From CAYRPO01 sp964426305 (GTDB lineage Bacteria > Patescibacteriota > Saccharimonadia > Saccharimonadales > CAIOMD01), in assembly GCA_964426305.1 (NCBI GenBank), contig CAYRPO010000027.1, positions 1 to 14,812 of the forward strand: a stretch of 14,812 nucleotides of DNA, in the 5' to 3' direction. The notes under the pieces were generated by a model. That model was given only the letters and a program-made list of their open reading frames with translations. It did no database searches and was not told where the DNA came from. A program made the position numbers and the translations under genes. Shown here in pieces: positions 7,242-14,586 of this stretch. Each line of letters starts with the position of its first letter. Position 1 is the stretch's first letter.

Positions 7242-8240
7242 GTGGGCGCGACGGAAAAAGATGCAGGCAAGGGTCAGGCGTTGAATCTTGCTGTCGAACA
7301 GATCAAGAAGCAGTTTGGCACGGGCGCTATCATGCAGCTTGGCGACGAGCATAAAATCGACGTAGAAACTATACCGACGGGCAGCCTGGGGCTTGATATC
7401 GCGTTGGGTGGTGGAATTCCCAAAGGTCGAATTATCGAGGTGTATGGCCCAGAGAGTAGCGGTAAGACAACACTGACGCTGCATGCAATTGCCGAAGTAC
7501 AAAAATCAGGCGGTACAGCTGCATTTATTGACGCAGAACATGCGCTTGATCCTGCATATGCCGAGCGTATTGGCGTCAATATCGCAAATCTTTTGGTTGC
7601 GCAACCAGACAACGGTGAGCAAGCGCTTGAAATCGTAGAGACGCTTGTGCGTAGTAATGCGGTCGACATCATTGTTGTTGACTCGGTAGCTGCGCTTGTC
7701 CCGCAAGCCGAGATCGAAGGTGATATGGGCGACTCACATATGGGACTCCAGGCCCGCTTGATGAGCCAGGCGCTACGAAAGCTTACGGGTGTTATATCAC
7801 GAAGTAAAACAACAGTTATTTTTATCAATCAATTGCGCATGAAGATTGGCATTATGTTTGGCAATCCCGAGACAACAACCGGTGGCAATGCACTCAAATT
7901 TTATGCATCGGTCCGTATGGATATCCGCCGTACTAGCCAGATTAAGACGGCCGAACAGGTGGTCGGTAATCGCGTTAAGGTAAAGGTAGTCAAGAACAAG
8001 ATTGCCCCGCCGTTCCGAGAGGCCGAATTTGACATCATGTACAACCAGGGCATTAGCCGCGAAGGTGATGTGCTTGATCTAGGAGTATTGCACAACGTGA
8101 TAGGCAAAGCGGGTGCGTGGTTTGAATACGACGGATCCAAGATCGGCCAGGGTCGTGAAGCGGCCAAGCAATATTTGCGCGACAATCCAGAGGTTCTGAA
8201 GAAGGTCGAGAAGATCATCAAAGACAAAGCACTCGCTTAA
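7212..8240 (+). CDS. recA: Recombinase RecA
   Basis: This 342-aa protein is full length for bacterial RecA, which polymerises on single-stranded DNA and drives strand exchange and the SOS signal. Visible landmarks are Walker A GPESSGKT (79-86), the catalytic Glu in FIDAEHALDP (105-114), Walker B IIVVDSVAALVP (153-164), loop L1 around EIEGDMGDSHMGLQAR (167-182) and loop L2 KIGIMFGNPETTTGG (211-225). The C-terminal domain is short, ends in a Lys-rich helix, and lacks the long acidic tail of E. coli RecA. The ATG at 7212 follows GAGAGGG by 11 nt. An apparent extension upstream exists only because the reading frame passes through the N gap. recA is followed 9 nt later by a membrane-protein gene and then recX, suggesting one transcript. 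Confidence 0.97.
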   Translation: MAKKDDKVTPVGATEKDAGKGQALNLAVEQIKKQFGTGAIMQLGDEHKIDVETIPTGSLGLDIALGGGIPKGRIIEVYGPESSGKTTLTLHAIAEVQKSGGTAAFIDAEHALDPAYAERIGVNIANLLVAQPDNGEQALEIVETLVRSNAVDIIVVDSVAALVPQAEIEGDMGDSHMGLQARLMSQALRKLTGVISRSKTTVIFINQLRMKIGIMFGNPETTTGGNALKFYASVRMDIRRTSQIKTAEQVVGNRVKVKVVKNKIAPPFREAEFDIMYNQGISREGDVLDLGVLHNVIGKAGAWFEYDGSKIGQGREAAKQYLRDNPEVLKKVEKIIKDKALA

Positions 8241-8249
8241 ATCACGGCC

Positions 8250-8699
8250 ATGACTGGAACTAATCACGCGCTGACTGGTGCAAATATCGCGTTGATCACC
8301 GGACAATGGTGGGCTGTGCCATTGTCATTCATATCGCATTTTATGCTTGATGTTTTGCCACATTACGGTGAAGATGCTGAGCGTGGTCGTCGGTTTAAGA
8401 TTGTGTTTAGTGTCGATCTGTTGATTGCAGGTCTACTAACCATGGCAATGGCTGGTGCTGGCGTGCTGTCGTGGCTTGTTTTTGCATGCATGATTGCCTC
8501 ATGGGCACCCGATGCTGTGTGGTTTTGGCGAGAGTGGCATTTTGCAACAGGTCGTGCTACCCCGGAAACCATGCCTCGAAATTGGCTTACGTCATTTCAC
8601 AAGAAGCTACAATGGGGTGAACGTACGTGGGGGTGGGTACTCGAAATCTCTTGGTTTATCGCTATGATCAGCGTCATGGCTCTAACGATTCGTTCGTAG
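8250..8699 (+). CDS. Small membrane protein, possible YdjM-like metal-dependent hydrolase
   Basis: This 149-aa protein lies between recA and recX with 9-nt spacers on both sides. It starts TNHALTGANIAL (4-15), followed by PLSFISHFMLDVLPH (24-38), hydrophobic segments near 52-72 and 72-90 with DAVWFW next, and a last membrane helix near 129-146. The early His (H6), the SHFMLDxLPH block (H30, D34, H38) and acidic or His residues at D56, D88, H97 and H117 resemble the pattern of YdjM/DUF457 inner-membrane proteins, predicted to be metal-dependent hydrolases. E. coli ydjM is known as a LexA-controlled gene, which makes a recA neighbour noteworthy. The family link is my reading of the pattern and may be wrong; no substrate can be suggested. 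There is no strong Shine-Dalgarno, so coupling to recA is likely. Confidence 0.6.
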   Translation: MTGTNHALTGANIALITGQWWAVPLSFISHFMLDVLPHYGEDAERGRRFKIVFSVDLLIAGLLTMAMAGAGVLSWLVFACMIASWAPDAVWFWREWHFATGRATPETMPRNWLTSFHKKLQWGERTWGWVLEISWFIAMISVMALTIRS

Positions 8700-8708
8700 T
8701 GGTTCGAT

Positions 8709-9311
8709 ATGAAAGTAACAAGAATCACTACTCAAGTGAAGAATCCTGATCGTGCGAGCATATATGTCGACGGTGTGTATTCGTTTTCACTGTCACTGGA
8801 TCAGCTTTTAGCTGCAGGCCTTCGTGTAAACACAGCATTAGATCAGGGCGATATAGATAGCTACAAAAAATTGTCCGAAGAGGGCAAGCTAAAAGCGCGA
8901 ACACTTGAATGGCTGCTTATTCGTCCGCGATCGAGCCAGGAGCTACGGCACTATTTGCGGCGTAAAAACACATCACCCGAGCTTGTTGATGCTTGGGTAC
9001 TTGAATTTGCTGACAAAAAATATCAAGACGACTCATACTTTGCGGGCTGGTGGGTAGAACAACGCCGCCGGGGTAAGCAGCGGAGCAGCTCGCACATACG
9101 CAGTGAGTTACGCGCCAAGGGCGTTAGCAGTGATATTATAGACGCCGCACTGCAAAACGAAGCAATCGATGACCAGCAAGCCCTGCGTGCGTTGATTGCC
9201 AAAAAAAGCAAGCTTGGTCGTTATGTCGATCGGGCAAAACTCGTCACGTATTTGCAACGACAAGGATATCGTTACTCAGATATCACGGAGGCACTGACGG
9301 CAGAAGAGTAG
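8709..9311 (+). CDS. recX: Regulatory protein RecX
   Basis: This 200-aa protein matches RecX in length and helical repeat layout. RecX binds RecA filaments and limits their growth and activity. An N-terminal beta segment (RASIYVDGVYSFSLSLDQL, 16-34) precedes helical repeats: LEWLLIRPRSSQELRHYLRRK (67-87) is the typical first repeat, with the YL-RR signature. DDSYFAGWWVEQRRRG (107-122) corresponds to the conserved D-x-x-[FY]-A-x-x-[WF]-[IV]-xx-R motif, and GYRYSDITEAL ends the last repeat. It sits one gene after recA, the usual RecX location. Its last 40 nt overlap the tail-to-tail minus-strand gene at 9272. Confidence 0.92.
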   Translation: MKVTRITTQVKNPDRASIYVDGVYSFSLSLDQLLAAGLRVNTALDQGDIDSYKKLSEEGKLKARTLEWLLIRPRSSQELRHYLRRKNTSPELVDAWVLEFADKKYQDDSYFAGWWVEQRRRGKQRSSSHIRSELRAKGVSSDIIDAALQNEAIDDQQALRALIAKKSKLGRYVDRAKLVTYLQRQGYRYSDITEALTAEE

Positions 9312-9835
9312 CCGGCCAATTGGCTTTGGCGCACAGCCTGTTGTGAGTGCACTGCTTCTTCTGGTCCTCGCACGACGACCTTTGTATTGGTGACCTCGAC
9401 CACACTTGCCCTGTCAAACAGCAAGCGGTTCTGGGTCATTGATCGCCATAGTACAGGCTGAACATATAATTTTTGTATAAACAAACTTTTTTGATCTATG
9501 GCGTATTCCGCCACTTTACCAATACGTTTTTTGCCAGCGTATACAGCTTTGCCAACCAGGGAAAAATCTAGTTCTAGTATTGGCTGCATGCGCACCAGCT
9601 CATCAGCTCTGCTGAGGCGCTGGTGGTCGTCGATCACTATGCCAGCGGCAGTCAGTTCACGAACCTCTAGATCGAGCAAGACAAGCGATTCTCTGCTATG
9701 TATACTGGTACACCAAAAGCCGTCGATATGTAAATTATGCGGATTTATAATCGGCATCTCTGCGGTACCAACCCGGCCGGCACTTCGTATGGAAAGTAGG
9801 GGTATATTTTCGATTTTTGTAGAAAGAAAAAGCAT
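9272..9835 (-). CDS. PRC-barrel domain protein
   Basis: This is a 187-aa protein from the start chosen at 9835 (MLFLSTKIENIPLLS); an in-frame ATG 10 codons upstream adds a hydrophobic stretch and looks less natural. It appears to hold two PRC-barrel-like units: residues about 4-80 (IPLLSIRSAGRVGTAEMPIINP) and about 85-165 (GKAVYAGKKRIGKVAEYAI, then FIQKLYVQP). PRC barrels are small beta-barrels found in RimM and in photosynthetic reaction-centre subunit H, where they bind partner proteins. The C-terminal 30 residues are Gln/Ser/Ala-rich and probably disordered. No catalytic residues are recognisable. The last 40 nt overlap recX on the opposite strand. An extended -10-like TGC-TATACA lies at 9852-9860 on the minus strand, about 17 nt before the ATG. 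The function is unknown. Confidence 0.7.
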   Translation of the reverse strand: MLFLSTKIENIPLLSIRSAGRVGTAEMPIINPHNLHIDGFWCTSIHSRESLVLLDLEVRELTAAGIVIDDHQRLSRADELVRMQPILELDFSLVGKAVYAGKKRIGKVAEYAIDQKSLFIQKLYVQPVLWRSMTQNRLLFDRASVVEVTNTKVVVRGPEEAVHSQQAVRQSQLAGYSSAVSASVISE

Positions 9836-9967
9836 AACAACGTATATCCATTGTATAGCACCCAAAAATAAAACCCAGCATTTTACAATCCGTGCACATT
9901 CGTTTACGCTTAAGTTTAAGTGATATCGCCAAAACGTAATTACCCGACACGGTCAACATAAAGCATC

Positions 9968-11560
9968 ATGCTATACGCCATGGAACAGTTACAGCCCAAA
10001 ACTGCGCGCAGGGTCCTGAGGGGTATGGGTGTGTATATGGTAGCGCTCCTATGTCTCGCGCAACCATGCGCTGTTGCCCAAGAGGTTATGGTGCCCAATG
10101 CGCGTTTGGTCATCAGTGAGGTGCAGACCGGAACATCGGTAAGTGCGTTCGACGAGTACATTGAACTTGCTGTCTTGGGAGAAACAAGCGTCTCGATCAG
10201 TAACTGGCGGCTCTTTGCCTCGAGCAGTAGTCTTACTGCGCCTTCTTTTGGTTGTGAGCTAGCAACGCTTAGCAGTGTAATCGAGCCGGGCGATTCGCTC
10301 CTTGTGACGTCTGCCGAATATATTCCACCTTCTGGCGTTGATGTAACGGCGACGTACGCGCATGCTCCGTGCACTTCCAATAGTATATTGTCGCCCACAA
10401 AGGGTGTCATTTCATTACTAGACGATACCGGTACCGTTCGTGATCAATTTAGTTACGGTCCTGTTGTTGGTACTCAAGACACACAAAGCCTTGCGGTGAC
10501 AAGTTCAAGCCGAACGTTTGAGCGCAAGGTGCAACCGGACACAGGCATATTGATCGATACCGACAACTCATTTGCTGATTTTCAGATAGTATCGAGCGGA
10601 ACGCCAGGTCGCGTGCCACAACTCATCGTTCCTGATCCTCTCACTCCCGTACCGTCGCCAGCTTCCGACCCAGTCACGACGTCCGATCCGGTACCTGATC
10701 CCGAGCCTGTCGATACACCATCTGAACAGCCACAGTCAGGCACCGAATCTACTACTCCCGATCCGCTACCAACTACACCAGATGTGCCTGTCGCAGCATC
10801 TGCCGACACTCAAACTCCCCAGGCTCCGTCTATTGTTTACTTGCCAATCAGCATCAACGAATTGATGATTGACCCTGTAAGTCCACAGACCGACGCAAAT
10901 GATGAATGGATCGAGCTCTATAATCCCAATGACCAGGTTGTTGAATTGGCGGGCTATAGTATTGCAAGCGGTGCGACCTTTTCGTATACCTATACATTTC
11001 CGGCCGGTAGTCGTATTGAGCCGCACGGGTATGTTCTGGTGACATCTGGCGATACTCCAATTGCCCTCGCAAATAGTGGTGGTGCTGCAAGGGCTGCTGA
11101 TCCCAATGGCATTGTGGTTGATACGATTATGTATGACGATGCAAAATCTGGTCAGTCCTGGGCTCGTAAGAACGATACTACGTGGAGCTGGACGACTACG
11201 CCAACTCCGTTAGCAGAAAATCGCATTACTGGACTAGTGGCAGTAGTTCAGGCTATGGCCACAACGGCAAAAAAGCCAACGACTTCGACAACAAAAAAGA
11301 CATCTGCCGCGACCAGTAGTACAAAAACAGCTACCACAAAAGCCACTGCAAAGCCGAAATCCACAACTGTCAAAGCCGCCACTACAAGCCTAGACACACC
11401 GGCTCAGACCACTGCGCCTATGCCGCTACCTACGTGGCTGCTTGCACTGACCGCAAGTTTGGCGGTACTCTATGGTCTATATGAGTACAGATTTGACATG
11501 GCAAATAAGCTCTGGCAGTTCAGAAAGTACCGAGAAGCTCGGGCGCGAGCTCGGCAGTAG
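9968..11560 (+). CDS. Secreted membrane-anchored protein with two lamin-tail domains
   Basis: This 530-aa protein has an N-terminal signal sequence (basic residues 11-19, hydrophobic 21-33, probable cleavage at AVA before Q38). The first lamin-tail-like domain spans about 44-215 (RLVISEVQTG, EYIELAVLG, SNWRL, IEPGDSLLVTS). Then comes a Pro/Asp/Thr linker rich in DP repeats (about 219-290). A second, more canonical domain spans about 292-420 (ISINELMIDPVSP, NDEWIELYNPNDQVVELAGYSI, IEPHGYVLVTSGD). A Thr/Lys-rich stretch (430-475) leads to a transmembrane helix (about 489-506) and a basic cytoplasmic tail ending REARARARQ. The two cysteines left after cleavage (96, 135) could form a disulfide. 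Lamin-tail domains in bacteria occur on exported proteins, often of unknown role; here a surface scaffold or binding role is inferred. A second start (9980) would drop four residues. There is no clear Shine-Dalgarno. The last 80 nt overlap tsaE in another frame. Confidence 0.82.
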   Translation: MLYAMEQLQPKTARRVLRGMGVYMVALLCLAQPCAVAQEVMVPNARLVISEVQTGTSVSAFDEYIELAVLGETSVSISNWRLFASSSSLTAPSFGCELATLSSVIEPGDSLLVTSAEYIPPSGVDVTATYAHAPCTSNSILSPTKGVISLLDDTGTVRDQFSYGPVVGTQDTQSLAVTSSSRTFERKVQPDTGILIDTDNSFADFQIVSSGTPGRVPQLIVPDPLTPVPSPASDPVTTSDPVPDPEPVDTPSEQPQSGTESTTPDPLPTTPDVPVAASADTQTPQAPSIVYLPISINELMIDPVSPQTDANDEWIELYNPNDQVVELAGYSIASGATFSYTYTFPAGSRIEPHGYVLVTSGDTPIALANSGGAARAADPNGIVVDTIMYDDAKSGQSWARKNDTTWSWTTTPTPLAENRITGLVAVVQAMATTAKKPTTSTTKKTSAATSSTKTATTKATAKPKSTTVKAATTSLDTPAQTTAPMPLPTWLLALTASLAVLYGLYEYRFDMANKLWQFRKYREARARARQ

Positions 11561-11948
11561 ACTGCGTGGTGGTGAGGTATTTGAACTTGCGAGCGACTTA
11601 GGTGGCGGCAAAACAACATTTGTGCGCGGGCTAGTCGCCGGAACAGGTAGCGACGAAGCGGTTGCAAGCCCCAGTTTTACATTGTCACGTATATACATAT
11701 GCCCAAAATTTACCGTACACCACTTTGATTTTTACAGACTACCCGACCCAGGGCTCATGAGTTATGAGCTTGCCGAAGCCTTGGACGGTCATGACGTGGT
11801 AGTCGTAGAATGGGCCGACATGGTCGGCGATGTTTTGTCGGCTGATCGAATTAAGGTACACATAAAAAACATCGGCGACACGAGTCGTGAATTGTCTTTT
11901 CGATATCCAAGTAGTTTTTCATATCTTTTCCATGGAGCAAACACATGA
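11481..11948 (+). CDS. tsaE: tRNA t6A biosynthesis ATPase TsaE
   Basis: This 155-aa protein is the ATPase of the TsaB-TsaD-TsaE complex, which makes N6-threonylcarbamoyladenosine at position 37 of ANN-decoding tRNAs. It shows the P-loop LASDLGGGKTTFVRGL (36-51), where Ser replaces the usual first Gly; SPSFTLSRIY (63-72), the family SPTFTL motif; HHFDFYRL (80-87), the HxDxYRL motif; and VVVVEWADM (106-114), the family VEW-E/A motif. The first 26 codons overlap the end of the upstream surface-protein gene. The start at 11481 aligns with the family N-terminus, and an ATG three codons earlier (11472) is possible. The stop overlaps the tsaB start as ATGA. The overlap with a membrane-protein gene suggests tight packing rather than a shared task. 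Confidence 0.92.
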   Translation: MSTDLTWQISSGSSESTEKLGRELGSRLRGGEVFELASDLGGGKTTFVRGLVAGTGSDEAVASPSFTLSRIYICPKFTVHHFDFYRLPDPGLMSYELAEALDGHDVVVVEWADMVGDVLSADRIKVHIKNIGDTSRELSFRYPSSFSYLFHGANT

Positions 11949-12026
11949 ACATACTGACGATTCGCACCGACAAGCCTGTAGCTGAGCTTGCGCTGTATGC
12001 AGATCGCATACAGCAGGACGAGTTTG
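11945..12026 (+). CDS. tsaB: TsaB, 5' fragment cut by the scaffold gap
   Basis: Only 27 codons are visible before the N run: MNILTIRTDKPVAELALYAD and a few more. The opening beta strand with a D and a following 'AELALY' strand fits the ASKHA-fold start of TsaB (compare the usual ILxIDTS-AxxxL). The gene starts with an ATGA overlap on tsaE, its usual neighbour, and it would pair with TsaD in t6A synthesis. The rest, normally about 180-230 aa in all, is missing in the gap. Its end cannot lie after the gap, because the downstream frame belongs to another family. The identification leans on context as much as on sequence. Confidence 0.65.
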
Positions 12027-12126
12027 NNNNNNNNNNNNNNNNNNNNNNNNNNNNNNNNNNNNNNNNNNNNNNNNNNNNNNNNNNNNNNNNNNNNNNNNNN
12101 NNNNNNNNNNNNNNNNNNNNNNNNNN
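12027..12126. other. Scaffold gap, 100 N, real missing sequence
   Basis: The flanks do not overlap each other, unlike the first gap. At least the rest of tsaB and the first codons of the ZIP transporter are missing, so the true gap is probably several hundred bases rather than 100. Other short genes of the tsa operon could also lie here. Confidence 0.85.
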
Positions 12127-12879
12127 GCAGATGTTTTGATTTTTTCGCTGCTTGGCGGTGTCATTTCACTTGTCGGTGGTATTCTTTTGCTGAGCAAACA
12201 GCAGCTTGCTGATACTCTAGCGCGTTACGCAACGCCATTTGCGGCCGGTGCACTGTTGGCAGCTGTTTTTTTAGATCTTTTGCCGGAAGGCGCAGAGGAA
12301 GACGATACTAATGCTGTTTTTGTTTGGGCGCTTGTAGGTATTGTTGCATTTTTCCTGTTGGAGCGGTTCTTGACATGGTTTCATCATCATCACGAGCACC
12401 AGATAGATGAGCACCAGGCAAGTAAGCAGCTGATCATCATAGGCGACACGCTGCATAACGCACTCGATGGTGTGGCCATTGCAGCTGCATTTTTAGTGAG
12501 CACTCCCGTAGGTATCGTAACTACAATTGCGGTTGCTGCACACGAAATCCCCCAAGAGATCGGTGATTTTGGCCTCCTGCTAGCCAAAGGTATGCGTCGT
12601 CGCAATGTTCTGCTTGTGAATGTGGCTAGTGCACTTGCCACGGTGTTGTTTGCTCTACTAACGTTCGCGTTGGGTAGTGAAGAAAAACTGCCAATTGCAG
12701 CGCTATTGGGCATGAGTGCCGGATTCTTACTGTACATTGCCATGTCCGACGCAATCCCATCTATACATGAACAGTCGTCTAAAAAACAATTACTAGATAT
12801 TCGTCCATTTTTGTTGCTTGCGGGTATCGCCGTGGTCGCAATCGCCATAGAATCTGCGCATAGGATCGTGACCCATTAA
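12127..12879 (+). CDS. ZIP-family metal transporter, 5' end in the gap
   Basis: At least 250 codons are visible. The open frame continues into the gap (the first visible residues are ADV), so the TTG at 12136 is probably not the start. Numbering from 12136, hydrophobic segments lie near 4-19, 32-50, 61-82, 108-122, 125-145, 158-180, 185-204 and 224-242, matching the eight helices of ZIP proteins. HNALDGVAIA (107-116) in helix 4 and HEIPQEIGDFG (136-146) in helix 5 are the metal-site motifs (HNxxDG and HExPxExGD). A His-rich cytosolic loop, WFHHHHEHQIDEH (81-93), is the usual variable metal-binding loop between helices 3 and 4. Zn or another divalent metal is a family-level inference. No promoter is visible because the upstream region is missing. 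Confidence 0.88.
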   Translation, partial: ADVLIFSLLGGVISLVGGILLLSKQQLADTLARYATPFAAGALLAAVFLDLLPEGAEEDDTNAVFVWALVGIVAFFLLERFLTWFHHHHEHQIDEHQASKQLIIIGDTLHNALDGVAIAAAFLVSTPVGIVTTIAVAAHEIPQEIGDFGLLLAKGMRRRNVLLVNVASALATVLFALLTFALGSEEKLPIAALLGMSAGFLLYIAMSDAIPSIHEQSSKKQLLDIRPFLLLAGIAVVAIAIESAHRIVTH

Positions 12880-12888
12880 CATAAATAG

Positions 12889-12918
12889 TTGCAAACAATA
12901 CTACAAACCACGTATATT
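12889..12918 (+). promoter_or_regulatory. Candidate promoter of rny
   Basis: TTGCAA (12889-12894) and TATATT (12913-12918) are 18 nt apart, in the 186-nt space between the ZIP gene and rny. Transcription would start near 12925 and give a leader of about 140 nt. I see no strong terminator for the ZIP gene here. Other weak -35/-10 combinations around 12963-13004 cannot be ruled out. Confidence 0.4.
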
Positions 12919-13053
12919 GATATGCAGGATGATCAGTGAAGCAGTTCTAGAGATATCCTACTTTTGACTACTTAATTGTTTCGATACAACGAACGGCATA
13001 CTCGAGCTAATGAAGTGATAGTGATCGCTTGGCGTGGCGTTCTGCAACGATAG

Positions 13054-13059
13054 AAAGGA
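13054..13059 (+). promoter_or_regulatory. Ribosome binding site of rny
   Basis: AAAGGA lies 6 nt before the ATG at 13066. This normal spacing supports the start chosen for RNase Y. Confidence 0.8.
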
Positions 13060-13065
13060 CCAGAT

Positions 13066-14580
13066 ATGGAATTAGTTTCCATCGTATTGGCGCTTGTTGG
13101 CGCCGGTGTTGGCTATGGCGCGAGCCAGGCCGTAACCAAGCGCAAAATTGGCTCTGCTGCACATGAGGCCGAAAAGCAACTCAGCAAGGCAAATAAAGAG
13201 GCGGCGGCCTCGATCCGCAAGGCAGAAGAAGAGGCGAGTCGCATTGCCGAAGAAGCTCGCAAAGACGAACAACAGCGACGACGCGAAATCAAAGACATCG
13301 AAAATCGTTTAGTGCAGCGCGAAACAACACTCGATCGAAAACTAGATGAATTGGACAAACGCTCTGACAAATTGCGTAAAAGTGAAGCCGAAGTTGAGGA
13401 CCTAAAAAACGAGATTCGTGAGCTTCGTACAAAACAGCAGGAAAAGCTCGAAAAAATCGCAAAACTCACCAAGGCAGAGGCGGCCGATAAGCTTATGCAG
13501 ATGACCGAGCGAGACATCAAGAATGATCTAGCTGGTTTGGTTGCAAAACTGCAAAATGACGCCAAAGATCTGGCCGAAGAAACAGCCGGTACGATCATCG
13601 TGACCGCCATGGAGCGAATGGCGAGTGATGTCACTGCCGAACGCACTGTGACAGCCGTCAAGCTTGAAGACGAAGAGATGAAAGGTCGGATCATCGGCAA
13701 GGAGGGTCGTAATATCCAGGCTCTGCAGCGTGCAACTGGCGTGGACATTATGGTTGACGACACTCCTGGTATGATTATCTTGTCAAGCTTTGATCCGGTT
13801 CGTCGTGAAGTTGCGCGGCAAGCGCTCGAGATGCTACTCAAAGATGGCCGTGTGCATCCGGGTCGTATCGAAGAGGTTGTCGACAAGGCTCAGAAGCAGG
13901 TCCAAAAAGATGTTATACGAGCCGCTGAAGACGCAGCTCGTGAAGTAGGGGTTGTGGGCATACCAAAAGAGGTCTTGCAGCTACTGGGTGAGCTTAAATT
14001 CCGAACCAGCTATGGACAGAACGTCCTCAAACATTCTACCGAGATGGCGCATATGGCCGGTATTATCGCTGATCAAATTGGCGCAAATGTACGCGTCTGT
14101 AAATATGCCGCGCTTATTCACGACATGGGCAAAGCGCTAACCCATAAAATCGAAGGCAAACATCACCACATTGGTGCAGAAATTGCCCGAAAGTACGGTG
14201 TTCCCGAAGAGATCTGTCATGCAGTAGAAGCACATCATGATGACATTGAAGCCACAACCGTAGAGGCGATTGTAATCAGGGTTGTCGATGCCATTAGCGC
14301 AGCTCGCCCAGGCGCTCGCAACATCAGTGCCGAAAACTTTGCGCAGCGCATGACCGAGCTTGAAAATGTTGCTAACAGTTTTTCCGGTGTCGAAAAGTCT
14401 TATGCAATTAGTGCAGGGCGCGAAGTGCGGATCTTTGTAACTCCTGGCCAAGTAGATGACCTCAGTGCCATCAAGCTAGCTCGTGACATTGCGAACAAAA
14501 TCGAATCGACCATGCAGTACCCGGGCACGATCAAAGTCAACGTCATTCGTGAAACTCGCGCGATCGAGTTCGCTAAGTAG
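13066..14580 (+). CDS. rny: Ribonuclease Y
   Basis: This 504-aa protein is a membrane-anchored endoribonuclease that starts mRNA decay in many Gram-positive and CPR bacteria. The layout is complete: an N-terminal membrane helix (about 4-24, Ala/Gly/Val-rich), a long charged coiled coil (about 35-180, heptads of Glu/Lys/Arg/Ala), a KH RNA-binding domain with GRIIGKEGRN (207-216), and an HD metal-dependent phosphohydrolase domain with His323, the His-Asp pair LIHDMGKA (350-357), the HHHIGAEIA block (366-374), VEAHHDD (387-393) and Asp408 in IRVVDAISAARPGARN. Its length is close to the usual 510-520 residues. It is preceded by AAAGGA and a 186-nt intergenic region and is followed by tRNA-Pro. 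No residue of the catalytic set appears missing. Confidence 0.97.
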   Translation: MELVSIVLALVGAGVGYGASQAVTKRKIGSAAHEAEKQLSKANKEAAASIRKAEEEASRIAEEARKDEQQRRREIKDIENRLVQRETTLDRKLDELDKRSDKLRKSEAEVEDLKNEIRELRTKQQEKLEKIAKLTKAEAADKLMQMTERDIKNDLAGLVAKLQNDAKDLAEETAGTIIVTAMERMASDVTAERTVTAVKLEDEEMKGRIIGKEGRNIQALQRATGVDIMVDDTPGMIILSSFDPVRREVARQALEMLLKDGRVHPGRIEEVVDKAQKQVQKDVIRAAEDAAREVGVVGIPKEVLQLLGELKFRTSYGQNVLKHSTEMAHMAGIIADQIGANVRVCKYAALIHDMGKALTHKIEGKHHHIGAEIARKYGVPEEICHAVEAHHDDIEATTVEAIVIRVVDAISAARPGARNISAENFAQRMTELENVANSFSGVEKSYAISAGREVRIFVTPGQVDDLSAIKLARDIANKIESTMQYPGTIKVNVIRETRAIEFAK

Positions 14581-14586
14581 TACATC

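Noticed and set aside
6933..7502. Upstream extension of pilB across the N run
   Set aside because: The extra sequence is antisense to recA, crosses the gap, and has no family-like content; PilB begins at MRISDRL.
9310..9325. Palindrome GCCAATTGGC near the end of recX as a terminator
   Set aside because: A palindrome with no loop and no T tract on either strand; it also lies inside the coding sequence of the convergent PRC-barrel gene.
13113..13886. 257-codon minus-strand open frame inside rny
   Set aside because: It is Ser/Arg-rich low-complexity translation opposite the Ala/Glu/Lys coiled coil, a typical shadow frame with no family resemblance.
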